From Hyposmocoma kahamanoa (lineage: Eukaryota; Arthropoda; Insecta; Lepidoptera; Cosmopterigidae), in assembly GCF_003589595.1 (NCBI RefSeq), contig NW_020653774.1:678846-742845 (forward strand): a DNA stretch of 64,000 bases. Reading direction: 5' to 3'. The position numbers were made by a program, and so were the translations under genes. Below are positions 10,846 to 20,150 of this stretch, in pieces. The number at the start of each line of letters is the position of its first letter. The stretch's first letter is position 1. The notes under the pieces were generated by a model, which saw only the letters and a program-made list of their open reading frames with translations, was not told where the DNA came from and searched no databases.

Positions 10846-11128
10846 TTGGTATGATACAAAGTGACAGGTCGAACAAGTCGTGGGCCTGGTCGTAAGCGAC
10901 ACGCCTGTTCATAACAGTTGCAGCGCCATTCAGAGTATTAAATCTCAACGATCTGAGGGGCACTGCCAATGCGCGCGTCATCCAGAGGCATAAGTTGACA
11001 AGTCCCATGTGCCAGTAATTTCACTTATGCAGTAATGCGCACATTACTGCTTGGCGGCAGAAATAGGTAAGGTGGCAGTACTTCCCTGGACAAACTCTTT
11101 GATACGGAGTTCTACTACTACGAAGTTA
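10846..11128 (+). repeat. Family A repeat, near-complete
   Basis: One of the best-preserved copies. It starts ATGATACAAAGTGACAGGTC, has GGCCTGGTCGTAAGCGACAC, CGATCTGAGGGGCACTGCC, ATTACTGCTTGGCGGCAGAA and GGCAGTACTTCCCTGGAC, and ends at TCTACTACTACG. No open frame is conserved between copies and no tRNA-like boxes are visible, so the class (SINE, MITE or other) is unresolved. Confidence 0.75.
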
Positions 11129-11361
11129 CTATTTAACAGAAGAAGAATGCATACTATGACTCCAAAACCTTTAAAAAAAATGTTGTTTCATGAAAAATAT
11201 GTAAATTAATGCCTATTACAACTTGAGACGAGCATATTCTGATGCTCTGCGCGATTCAACCATTGTAATTTGTAATTTCCACTTCAATATCATCTAAAGA
11301 CGAAAGCACTTGGTAGATTTTTCACATGAAAAATTATTGGATTCCAATTTGGTCATATAGC

Positions 11362-11560
11362 AGCAGTAATGTGAGCATGACTGCGTTCCGGTTTTGAAGG
11401 GTGTCTGGTGAAATTACTGGCAACTTGGGACTTGTCAACTTATGTCTCACAGTGCCCCTCGGATCTTTACGATTTAAGGCTCTGAGTGGCACTGCAATTG
11501 TTACGGATAGGCGTGTCGCTTACCACCAAGTGCACGACCCGTCACTTCTAGTAAATAAAA
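11362..11560 (-). repeat. Family A repeat
   Basis: Reverse copy from CAGCAGTAATGTGAGCATGA through TCTTTACGATTTAAGGCTCT to GCACGACCCGTCACTTCTAG. Confidence 0.7.
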
Positions 11561-11972
11561 AAAAATGTGTAACATTGAACTCGTGTAAGGTATACTCCCT
11601 TTTCTAAAAATAGGTATTTGCGTTTTACAAACAATAATTACAAAGTGACTAAACGTATTGCCATTCGATCTTTCGCCGCGGGCATGACAAATAATCACAT
11701 GTTGAAAACATCCAGATGATCCGAATGATTTCCTCATGTGGGCGTGCGCTCGCGCAGACAATGGAACAGTCACTTTGTTTATTATAGAACTTATTGATAT
11801 ACAGGTAGCTAAATCGGGAAGACGTGTCAGGAGGAGCATTTAGATAAAATTGTGCACACGTCTTTTATACTCTGTCTTTACATGTTTCTGTTTTGTGGAC
11901 GTTATTTAATAGGAATGTATTACACATATCGAGTTCTTATATTTTCACGATTGTTGCTTATTGGAAAGAATA

Positions 11973-12137
11973 TATTTTTACGGGTATAAATCACGCGATT
12001 TATTGTATACTTGTTTTTTGGAACAAACCAACGTTTCGGGCCCTTTACAAGTCCCATGGTAAGGGCTGATATTGTAGGACTGTTATAGATTTTGAAAGCA
12101 GACTTTCAAAATCTATATCATACTTATATTAGTATTA
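11973..12137. repeat. Left unit of a direct duplication flanking the mariner
   Basis: The unit starts TTTTTACGGGTATAAATCAC and contains CAAACCAACGTTTCGGGCCC and CCCATGGTAAGGGCTGATAT. It ends ACTTATATTAGTATTA at the mariner's TA. The same unit recurs immediately right of the mariner (13407-13541). It is related to family D. Only this left copy carries an extra hairpin at 12084-12117. Confidence 0.75.
12084..12117. repeat. Perfect 15 bp hairpin inside the left unit
   Basis: Arms TATAGATTTTGAAAG and CTTTCAAAATCTATA are perfectly complementary with a 4-base loop, CAGA. The hairpin is absent from the right-hand duplicate. Confidence 0.8.
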
Positions 12138-12164
12138 GGGGTTAAAGTATGAAATTGCCGTTTT
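12138..12164 (+). repeat. Mariner left terminal inverted repeat
   Basis: GGGGTTAAAGTATGAAATTG followed by CCGTTTT. It differs from the right repeat at position 4 (G/A) and position 24 (T/A) in the first 27 bases. Confidence 0.85.
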
Positions 12165-12309
12165 ATTGCAATAGGTTCTTTGAATTTTCATAGTATCTTC
12201 ATGGTTTGAGGTTTTCGAATGAAACTTTTTTCAAATGGTTTCTGTGATTTTTTTTTAAATTTGAAAATCGACTGTCAATTGTTTTTGTTATTCAATTTAG
12301 ACAAGAAAG

Positions 12310-13329
12310 ATGGATACTGCGAAAATTCGAGTGATTTTTGAATACGAGTTCCGACGCGGAACTAACGCGGCAGAAACAGCCCGCAATATCAATGCTGCGT
12401 TTGGAGAGGGGTCTACTAATGAACGCACCGTGCGATTTTGGTTTAAACGCTTTCGTGATGGAAATTTCGACTTAAAGAACGAGGCACGAGGAAGACCGCC
12501 CACACAGGTGAATAACGATGAATTAAGAGAGATAGTGGAAGCCGATCCTAGTCAAACTACCCAGGAATTAGCGGCATGGTTTAACGTTACCTTACCCACA
12601 ATATTGACTCACTTGCGTCAAATCAATAAAATAAAAAAATACGAAAAATGGGTGCCTCATTATTTGACTGATCTGCAGAAAGAAACGCGTGTTGAAACTT
12701 GTGTTGCCTTGTTGAACCGGTACAGAAATGAAAGAATATTGGATCGAATTGTAACATGTGATGAAAAATGGATTCTTTATGATAACCGGAAAAGAAAAAT
12801 GCAATGGCTGACCCCAGGTCAAATGCCGCAACAGTGTCCTAAAGCAAAACTTACCAATAAAAAGGTAATGGTAACTGTTTGGTGGTCTCAGCATGGTGTT
12901 ATTCACTATAGTTTTCTCCGATCTGGTCAAGCAATAACGGCAGATGTCTATTGTGCCGAACTCCGAACCATGTTGACAAAACTAGCAGTAAAACAGCCCC
13001 GACTCATGAATCGATCTTCACCATTATTGCTCCACGACAACGCGAGACCTCACACAGCACGAGAAACCATTTTGACCCTTCAGGAACTGCAGTTAGAAAC
13101 CATTCGTCATCCTCCGTATTCACCAGACCTTGCTCCAACGGACTACCATTTTTTTCGTGATTTGGACAATTATCTACGTGACAAGAAGTTTTCTTCCCAG
13201 GAGGCAGTACAAAATGCTTTCACACAGTTTGTGCAGTCTAGATCGTCGGAGTTCTATCGCAAAGGCATTAATAACCTTCCCATTAGATGGCAGCAATGTA
13301 TAGATAATAATGGCAACTATTTTGATTAA
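12310..13329 (+). CDS. Mariner transposase, 339 aa, DD34D
   Basis: This enzyme cuts the element out and pastes it at TA dinucleotides. The N-terminal third (about 1-110) is the helix-turn-helix DNA-binding region, with ETARNIN, NERTVRFWFKRF and the linker GRPP. WVPHYLTDLQ at residues 114-123 is the mariner linker signature. The catalytic triad is D151 (VTCDEKW), D243 (LLHDNARPHT) and D278 (YSPDLAPTDYHFF), with 34 residues between the last two, as in all mariners. The C-terminus RWQQCIDNNGNYFD closely resembles the Hsmar1/SETMAR type, which points to the cecropia subfamily. Length is normal (about 340-345 aa) and there is no frameshift or stop. The start at 12310 gives the family-typical MD-KIR N-terminus. 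Codon use looks uniform, and I see no missing key residue. Confidence 0.95.
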   Translation: MDTAKIRVIFEYEFRRGTNAAETARNINAAFGEGSTNERTVRFWFKRFRDGNFDLKNEARGRPPTQVNNDELREIVEADPSQTTQELAAWFNVTLPTILTHLRQINKIKKYEKWVPHYLTDLQKETRVETCVALLNRYRNERILDRIVTCDEKWILYDNRKRKMQWLTPGQMPQQCPKAKLTNKKVMVTVWWSQHGVIHYSFLRSGQAITADVYCAELRTMLTKLAVKQPRLMNRSSPLLLHDNARPHTARETILTLQELQLETIRHPPYSPDLAPTDYHFFRDLDNYLRDKKFSSQEAVQNAFTQFVQSRSSEFYRKGINNLPIRWQQCIDNNGNYFD

Positions 13330-13377
13330 ATAAATTTGTTAAAAATTTAAAAAATAAACAATTTAGATTTTCAGTAC

Positions 13378-13404
13378 AAATCGGCAATTTCATACTTTAA
13401 TCCC
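13378..13404 (-). repeat. Mariner right terminal inverted repeat
   Basis: Ends ...GGCAATTTCATACTTTAATCCC directly before the right TA, complementary to the left terminus. Confidence 0.85.
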
Positions 13405-13406
13405 TA

Positions 13407-13541
13407 TTATTTTTACGGGTATAAATCACGCGATTTATTGTATACTTGTTTTTTGAAACAAACCAATGTTTCGGGCCCTGTGCAAGTCCCATGGTAAGGG
13501 CTGATATTGTAGGACTTACTTACTTACTTATATTAGTATTA
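13407..13541. repeat. Right unit of the direct duplication flanking the mariner
   Basis: Repeats the left flank: TTTTTACGGGTATAAATCAC, CAAACCAATGTTTCGGGCCC, CATGGTAAGGGCTGATATTG, then three ACTT units and ACTTATATTAGTATTA. The shared terminal TATTA places the mariner at the exact junction of two tandem units. Confidence 0.75.
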
Positions 13542-13611
13542 ATATGATATAACGTACAATGGGAATTCAGAATGAAATTATGAACGAATGAATGAACAAA
13601 ATATTTTTTTT

Positions 13612-13830
13612 ATGATAACCAATGACGAACGAGTCCTGCGACTGGTGGCAAGCGACAAGTCTGTCCAAAAATCGCAAAGATCTAAGGGGCACTACCACTG
13701 CGCCCGTCATCCTGAGATATATATTGAAAGTTCCATATGCCTGCATTTCACCGGCACCCGTAGCCTTCAAAACCGGAACACAGTAATGCTGACATTACTG
13801 CTTAGCGGTAGAAATAGGTAAGCTATCATT
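13612..13830 (+). repeat. Family A repeat
   Basis: Copy with CGAACGAGTCCTGCGACTGG, GGGGCACTACCACTGCGCCC, CCTTCAAAACCGGAACACAG and GACATTACTGCTTAGCGG. The 3' end is missing and an ATCATTA run follows. Confidence 0.7.
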
Positions 13831-14507
13831 ACAAGAAGAAGCTATCATTAAAAAAAAGCTAATTTTCATCAGGCGGTTTTATATTCTGCCATAAATATCA
13901 AAATAAAACTGTTATTTCACAACAATGACGCAGTTGTTTTAATGTTGTCATATTCAATTATATTATATCGTATTCACATTTCTTACCGAGTTGAGTGTAC
14001 AGATTCTAAAAAAAAAAACATTTTGTCGCCTGTATTTTCAATTTTGTTGCGTACAGAGACGATGCAGAAATTTGTCGTGTGACAAATAAGACGGACAGCT
14101 GACAATTTAGAATGCTGTTGGATTTCGCGGTATGTAAAATCGTAACCATGTACATTTGATTTTCTATTGGTAATATTTACTTATATATGTGTTTCGGTTT
14201 TCCCCATTGACTTACAAATAAATGGACGACGGATCTAATACAAAAACCACGAAAAAAATGACCCAAGTCAACCTATTTAAACGTAGTGACATGTAAAGGA
14301 ATATGAAAAAGCTAAAACGTTGAATTTAAATTGTAATGTCATCGCAGTACTGTCTAATTTTGCTTGCTTCGCTGTCAGTCGAACAAACGAAGACTAAAGC
14401 GTGAATGACGCCCTGTATACGATTTTAACGCCTTATAAGTTCGGACACTTTTTAGCGCGGATCCGACGTCCATATAATTGTAAGTCAATGGTTTTCCCGA
14501 TTGAAAT

Positions 14508-14680
14508 GAAACTATTTTTCCGGATTTAAATCGCGTATATTTGTTTTTTTTCAAACTTCACAGATTCTATGGTCACGGTTGACTGAGTCAACGCCTGAAA
14601 TCAGGGCTCGAAACGTTGGTTTGTTTGGAAAAAACAAAAATACGCGATTTAAATCCGGGAAAATAGTTTCATTTCCTACA
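14508..14680. repeat. Family D fold-back element, 173 bp
   Basis: Two inverted family D arms face each other: GAAATGAAACTATTTTTCCG... at the left and ...AAATAGTTTCATTTCC at the right, each about 55 bp. The core between them contains TATGGTCACGGTTGACTGAG and GGGCTCGAAACGTTGG. It is a short version of the arrangement at 8163-8715, without any polymerase sequence. Confidence 0.65.
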
Positions 14681-15055
14681 TGTGTATACACTTTATACCT
14701 ATTTTTTCAATGTCAATGTTTTTATACACGTTCATCGGTTAACGGTAGTCTTGGGTTTGTAATATCGAAATAAAATAGTAGAAATGTGAAAAAGCCGACT
14801 CTGTACTTTTAAGAGTCTATACTACGTCAAACGGCTTTGGTTGGTTCCGCATACCAATGTTGAATCAACCACTGGAAAAAATATATAGTAAAATTGGGGA
14901 TATACACTCATTACCATACGGTGCAAAAACACTATTCCTAAAAATTTTCACGATAGAAAAAAAACCACAAGCTTAATTTGAAATTTTACAACGAAGCCGC
15001 TTTATTCAATAGGTATCTTACACATGTTTATGTCAACTGAATTAAATAGAACACG

Positions 15056-15175
15056 TACATTATAATAATAATAACGCACACACAAAACATAGCCCCGCAC
15101 TAGAGAAACCCTGTATCGCGGGTGCTATGGACACACACATAGACAACAACAAATTGCACCCAAACAAATATAAAA
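15056..15175 (-). repeat. Family B SINE, tail half of an interrupted minus copy
   Basis: It holds AACATAGCCCCGCACTAGAG, TATCGCGGGTGCTATGGAC and AATTGCACCCAAAC, the reverse of the family B tail, with an ATT-type tail at 15060-15075. The matching head half lies at 15419-15502. Confidence 0.75.
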
Positions 15176-15206
15176 TTATATTATAATTATAATACAAATA
15201 TTTAAC

Positions 15207-15418
15207 TGCCTCCGTGGCCGAACGGTTACCATGCCGGACTGCCACGCAGAGGTCCCAGGTTCGATTCCCGGGCCGGGAGAAATATTTGTATGGCCTACAT
15301 TTATTTCTCTCGTGAGTTTGGGTGTAATTTGTGGTTGTCTATGTGTGTGTCCATGGCACCCGCGACATAGGGTTTCCCTAGTGCGGGGCTATGTTGATTG
15401 TGAGCGTTATTGTATGTT
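15207..15418 (+). repeat. Family B tRNA-like SINE, full copy
   Basis: Starts AACTGCCTCCGTGGCCGAAC (A-box TGGCCGAACGGTTA), with B-box AGGTTCGATTCCC at 15259-15271 inside a tRNA-like head about 70 bp long. An unrelated body follows (GAGTTTGGGTGTAATTTGTG, CCCGCGACATAGGGTTTCCC), ending GTGAGCGTTATTG. The head resembles a Ser/Leu-type tRNA 5' half, which would supply the RNA polymerase III promoter. It lies inside an inverted copy of the same family. Confidence 0.8.
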
Positions 15419-15502
15419 AACGATTTCTCCCGGCCCGGGAATCGAACCTGGGACCTCGGCGTGGCAGTCCGGTATGGTAACCGTTCGGCCACAGAGGCAG
15501 TT
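15419..15502 (-). repeat. Family B SINE, head half of the interrupted minus copy
   Basis: Reverse tRNA-like head: CCCGGCCCGGGAATCGAACC and GGTAACCGTTCGGCCACAG, ending GAGGCAGTTAA. Together with 15056-15175 it makes one minus copy split by the + copy. Confidence 0.75.
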
Positions 15503-16440
15503 AAAGTATTATACGATATGGCTATACGTTTTCACATGGCTTTAATGTCTTTTACAAGCAAAATGAACCGTATTCGTACGGGAAAAATATGAATTCGAGC
15601 TGAGATAGTATAGACTCTTAATATTTTAAAGTAAAAGTCCGAGCTACCTATTGAAGACACACTACTAGACCTAAACAGTATTTGAAATTTATATCACTGC
15701 GTTTGTGTACGCTAATCTATGGAGATATTATGGAATAGCTGAACCAATTTGAATGTGGCTTAACAAAATTGTAAGGTAAGCTTTGGATTAACATTTAGTG
15801 TTTGTGTTATTTAAATCGGTTGACAAATAAAAACAATATGTCAATTTTGAAGCTTGTACAACCCGGAAACAAGTGCGTGCGCCGACTAAACCGTTGAATA
15901 GGTAGGTAGGTACGTGAAACGTGAAAGTGTGATGCAAAAATCATATTCATTAGTATGTCTATAAAAAAGTCAGCGATACGATCTAGGTTTTATATTTAAC
16001 AATAACGGTTTTAACGATAAAAACAAATTGAGAATTATATTATAATACTTAAGTGCACTTATTAGGTATTGAAAATTATAAGTAATCAACCGAGTTTCCT
16101 TTTTATATATTAGGTAAATGATACATGTCACATGCAACATTATTTTTATCGCAAACAAGAGCAGAAAATAACATAATAATAGAATAAGAAATCAAAGCAA
16201 AGTAGCAAATCTGATAATACGAAACAAATTAAATAAAGCAATTGAAAAGGGTTCCTGACTCTGCATTACAGGAATATGTGAACCCTTGCTGTTATTCTAT
16301 TATGTTTTAACACATATACGCCTCACTGTTGGACGCGGGTTTCCCTTTGGCGTTTGCCAAAGCCGGGCGCTCATTACCGAAATGTAACGTGACAAACACA
16401 ATAACGAGGTTCTAGAGTGTACGTATGAAACAGTCTTCAT
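15503..16440. other. AT-rich spacer
   Basis: No gene or recognised repeat; short open frames only. Confidence 0.45.
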
Positions 16441-16446
16441 TCCCTA

Positions 16447-16500
16447 GAATGAATAATAATAATAAATCTTTATTGAGTTAATACCGTTGCATGGTATCTT
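16447..16500 (-). repeat. Possible LINE 3' tail
   Basis: AATAATAATAATAAATCTTT followed by ATTGAG looks like the reversed 3' end (AAAGATTTATT with an ATT repeat) seen on LINE copies. No ORF remnant is attached. Confidence 0.3.
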
Positions 16501-16579
16501 AAAATTTCGCGACATTGTTTTATGAGGAACATTTTTAGATAAGGTTGAACGCCCGTACTAGTTTTAATTTTTTTTTTTT

Positions 16580-16650
16580 TTGGATTGGATCCGGAAAAAT
16601 AGTTTCATTTCCTATGTGTAACAATCGCGAAAACCTAAGAACTCGACTAT
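16580..16650 (-). repeat. Family D repeat fragment
   Basis: GATCCGGAAAAATAGTTTCA, TTTCCTATGTGTAACAATCG and CGAAAACCTAAGAACTCGA match the outer end of family D in reverse. Confidence 0.6.
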
Positions 16651-17594
16651 TACCTATTTTTATTTTGTAAATACTTTTCATTCCATAAATATGATAATGT
16701 GATATCTTTATGAATTGTTAATTTTTATTATTATTATTTTTTTTTTTTTTAATATTGAATGAATGATAGCTTAAGTACGTATTAACATCATAACGAATTT
16801 AATGCATGCATTGACATTGTTGATAAAAATTTGTTAGTATAATTTATAAATGCCCCTCTGTAATTTGCCATGCCCTTACAGGGCGTCACATGATCCTATA
16901 AAAAAAAAAAAAAATAAAATTGTATGACGAACGTCAGACCTACGCCTTCCACAGGATTTAATTTACGTACATTATAATACTAAACATTCTACATGATAAA
17001 AAAATTACAAGCAAAAGTATGACAGAGAAATAAGAAAGACAATTTTAAACTGTGTGTGTATTAGTGTGTGTGTGTGTGTGTGTGTGTGTAAATGTACTTG
17101 AATGAGTTCTACGATAAAAATCTTGGGTTCAGTCACATCCTTGAACAAGCAAGCAGTATACGCATTTTAACTTTAAAAGTACTTTGTGTAAATACAAGTA
17201 AATAAATATAAGTATACAAATAATAATATTTTAACGAAGTTTTATTAATTAACATCCTGTAAATGTCGTTTAATGTTACATGCACGCGTTCCGCACCCGG
17301 CAAGCTCGCGAACCACGTACACACTGTGATTTTTGGTAACTTGACACAGCTCGCCAGTGAGTGCCCGGTTTAAACGTAGTGCGAGCAATGCCTCCTTCAT
17401 AAGAGTACAGTGACAGTTGTCGCTAGTAAACTCCGTTTACAAAATATTGTTTCTTCTTGTGACCGCTAGGGGCGGCGTATAATTTGCCATACAAAATTGT
17501 GAAACACGTTACGTGGTCGCTAGCGACAACTGTAACGGTAAACTCGTGGTAGATATCCTGTTCGCATGCCACTCGTGTGCATTATAAGATGTCT
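16651..17594. other. Spacer with dinucleotide run, no gene seen
   Basis: Contains poly-A/T runs and a GT microsatellite (17064-17089). A slightly GC-richer patch near 17280-17580 has no recognisable frame. Confidence 0.45.
17064..17089. repeat. (GT)n microsatellite
   Basis: About 13 uninterrupted GT units preceded by a second short GT run at 17051-17059. Confidence 0.9.
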
Positions 17595-17990
17595 TTACAA
17601 TGGGGAACTGTATACGTTTTTACAATAAGATTCCGGAACATATTATATTAAGTTTATCATTTCATAAGTTAAAAAGTTTAAAAATATTTTGATCGAAAAA
17701 TCATATTACAAAATTGAAGACTACGTGTTAGATAAAGATGTATGGAAAGAAGACATGGCTCCAGAATCCACACAAATTTTAATTCAAAGTGTATTCCATA
17801 GCATTTAAGTTTAGTTGAAAACAGCAATACCTAGAGTTTCTTGCTCGTTCTTCTCAGGGAGGTCAGCGTGTTCTCTACGCTGACCTCCCTGAGAAGAACG
17901 AGTAGTAGTAGCAGTAGCTTAAATGTGACGTTTTCAAGTGTAAATTTATTTTACCCATGGAATAAATAGTCTTTGACTTTGACTTTGCGT
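17595..17990 (+). pseudogene. LINE 3' end, same family as 6563-7322
   Basis: It reads IRFYNKIPEHIL-like sequence with breaks, then KKSYYKIEDYVLDKDVWKED and MAPESTQI, matching the C-terminus encoded at 6742-6960 on the other strand. The 3' UTR is retained and the element ends AATAAATAGTCTTTGACTTTGACTTTG. It is heavily 5' truncated, and a one-base deletion breaks the frame near 17690. The UTR hairpin is larger than in the sister copy (see 17844-17902). Confidence 0.75.
17844..17902. repeat. Perfect 26 bp hairpin in LINE 3' UTR
   Basis: Arms 17844-17869 (starting CTCGTTCTTCTCAGGGAGG) and 17877-17902 (ending AGAAGAACGAG) are exact reverse complements with a 7-base loop, GTTCTCT. The sister copy near 6645-6705 has only a short stem at this place. 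Confidence 0.85.
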
Positions 17991-18659
17991 ACTTAATTGC
18001 ACGCATGTAGCGTGCGTGCAGATTCACCTGATCTGCGCATTCGCCATATCTGTACGCACCTTAAGGCGAGTGGCCGACGATGCATGACTATGAAAAGTTT
18101 TATTAGAATTTACCGTCAAATCAGGTAACACTTCACACGCTAGGAATTGAACTCGGATCTTAAGATCATTTATATATCCCAACCAACTGTGGAATACAAT
18201 GTTATTAAAATATAGTTAGTTTACCATATATATCGCGTTTCATGTAATACGCATGATTGGATAGTATAAAGAACAATGTTCAAGTTTCGTACAGTCCTGG
18301 ACCAGCTAAAAGAAGTTTACGACCATCAATCGGAGATATTTGTTAAATGTAATTCTTAATTATACGGATTTATTTTTGGGAAAGTAGACTTAAGCAACAT
18401 TTTCTTTTTGACGTTATTAACATTAATGTTACTTTGTAGTACAGAGTTAAATAATATGGTATAGTTTGGTATACATTAAAAGCAATACCTACTTAGATTC
18501 ACCACGACAGACGAATGAGATAAAAAGTGGTGCATAAATGATACGATTTCTTAAAAATATTTAAAAAAATTCAATGCGTTGTTAGCATTTATTTTTTAAC
18601 GTAACACAACTTAGATTTTGACGTTTAATTTGAAGTTTCGTTTATTTGATTTTTTATTT

Positions 18660-18820
18660 TATTTTTCTTTATATTTTCAAGTGACGGGACGAACAAGCCA
18701 TGCGCCTGATGGTAAGCTGCACGCCTACCCTTAATAGTTACAATGCCACTCAGAGCTTTAAATCGCAAAGAGACATAAGTTAACAAGCCGCATGTGCCTG
18801 TGATTTCACCAGTACCCTTA
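18660..18820 (+). repeat. Family A repeat, left part of an interrupted copy
   Basis: GTGACGGGACGAACAAGCC, GCGCCTGATGGTAAGCTGC and TGATTTCACCAGTACCCTTA match family A up to the point where the sequence changes abruptly. The copy resumes at 19079. Confidence 0.75.
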
Positions 18821-19078
18821 GCGCCCAATTACACGAGGAGAAAGTTTTCGCGCGAACGCTCAGTTACCACGCCTTTGTCTTTGTTAATTTACTAGGCAAC
18901 AACATTAAAAGTCCACTAAAAAATAGAAACACGCGGTCACCGCGCGGGCCGCCGCGTAGATCAAATTCAAGCCAGGCTCGCCCGCGTGCCCGGGACGCTC
19001 ATTTAAGTTAAAACGTAAAAGCTAAATAAATAGAGCGTATTATATACGTATTATATAATTCGTGTCGAATAAATATGA
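18821..19078. mobile_element. 258 bp insertion within family A, 5 bp duplication
   Basis: The insert starts GCGCCCAATTACACGAGG and ends GTCGAATAAATATGA. CCTTA occurs on both sides (18816-18820 and 19079-19083), where an uninterrupted family A copy has it once. Its middle is unusually GC-rich for the window (GCGGTCACCGCGCGGGCC, GCGTGCCCGGGACGC). No clear terminal inverted repeats, A/B boxes or ORF are seen, so the class is open. Confidence 0.6.
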
Positions 19079-19195
19079 CCTTACCCTTCGTAATCGGAAT
19101 ACAGTAATGCTGACATTACTGCTTGGTGGCAGAAACAGGGTGGCAGTACTTCCCTGGACGAACTCTTTCACAAGGACCTCTACTCCTACTAATCG
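19079..19195 (+). repeat. Family A repeat, right part of the interrupted copy
   Basis: CCTTACCCTTCGTAATCGG, then ACATTACTGCTTGGTGGCAG, GGTGGCAGTACTTCCCTGG and CTCTTTCACAAGGACCTCTA complete the 3' half begun at 18660. Confidence 0.75.
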
Positions 19196-19627
19196 TTTAT
19201 ACTTGACATGATTTTTCTAACGCTCAATAAGCTCAAATCTCAAATCTAAAGCTCAATAATTGTAACTGTCGATCAAAATTATCTTAACGTTAAAGAAATA
19301 TGTCAAATGTAAACGGGGCTTAAATTACAATGTCAAAAAGTAAGTCGTGTTAAGTTCCATATATGTTGTTACGTATTTAAAAAAAAATATTTTTTTTCAA
19401 CCTTTTTCAAAGCTTTATGAATGAAACTTACATCATTTTATAACGTATTATTTAGATGGATATATGTATGTACATGTTCACCCGGTCGCGACTGAAAAAT
19501 TTGCGAGTCTAAAATGGGCATTGTTCTTTCTATCGCACGTAGGCCGATACAGTACGATTTGTTGACTTGTCAGAGAAAGCAACTTGTCTAAATTGATTTG
19601 CTGGTCGGAGTGTCTTGGATAGTCGGT

Positions 19628-19850
19628 TTTTATGACAGGATGAACAGGTTGTGCGCCTGGTGGTCAGTGACACACCTGCCCATAACAGTTCCAGTGCCAT
19701 TCAGAGCTTTAAACTGAAAAGATTTGAGGAGCATAGCCATTGCATCTGTCACCCTGAGACATAAAGTCGAAAAGTCTATGCCTAGCCTATGTGACTGTAA
19801 TTTCACCAGCACCCTTGCCCTTCAAAACCGGAGCGCAGTAATGACAAATT
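19628..19850 (+). repeat. Family A repeat
   Basis: TTTTTATGACAGGATGAACA, GTGCGCCTGGTGGTCAGTGA and CTTCAAAACCGGAGCGCAG; the 3' third is missing. Confidence 0.7.
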
Positions 19851-20089
19851 TTATATTAATAAAAAAGGCCGACTAACGCCGGGAGATTCAGCGTCAAGAA
19901 CCGGTGAATATTTTATAATTATTAAGTTTAACAATGACTTATGTTCACAAAGGTAAAGTCTATTGGTAACCATGTTCCATAGAAATGATTAATTGTTTCT
20001 TTTCAGACTTATATTACAGGATGTGCTGACGAAATATGGAATATTTCTTTTCAATGTTAAATTAGATAATATCAGAAAAATAGTAAATG

Positions 20090-20150
20090 AGATGGAAATG
20101 AAAAAAAAAACTGTTTTACCGGATATAATCGCGTAGAAATAAGTGGTTAA
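20090..20150 (+). repeat. Degenerate family D fragment
   Basis: GGAAATGAAAAAAAAAACTG and TTTTACCGGATATAATCGCG are recognisable as decayed family D. Confidence 0.4.

Larger units (their letters stand above)
12138..13404 (+). mobile_element. Full-length mariner transposon (cecropia-like), apparently intact
   Basis: A 1267 bp Tc1/mariner element. Its ends are inverted repeats: the left starts GGGGTTAAAGTATGAAATTG and the right, reverse complemented, starts GGGATTAAAGTATGAAATTG, with 25 of the first 27 bases matching. A TA lies directly outside each end (12136-12137 and 13405-13406), the expected target duplication. It holds one intact transposase ORF with about 170 bp before and 75 bp after it. 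Intact ends, TA sites and ORF argue for a recent arrival. Activity cannot be judged from sequence alone. Confidence 0.92.

Noticed and set aside
12592..12930. Minus-strand ORF inside the mariner
   Set aside because: Shadow of the transposase gene; the + frame has all catalytic motifs.
14575..14630. Functional hammerhead ribozyme in family D
   Set aside because: CTG and CGAAACG are present, but the CTGANGA core is not, and CAACG/CGTTG pairs form a plain hairpin in the wrong topology.
15060..15545. Several 60-100 codon ORFs in the family B array
   Set aside because: They follow the SINE's own sequence and recur in other copies out of frame; not genes.
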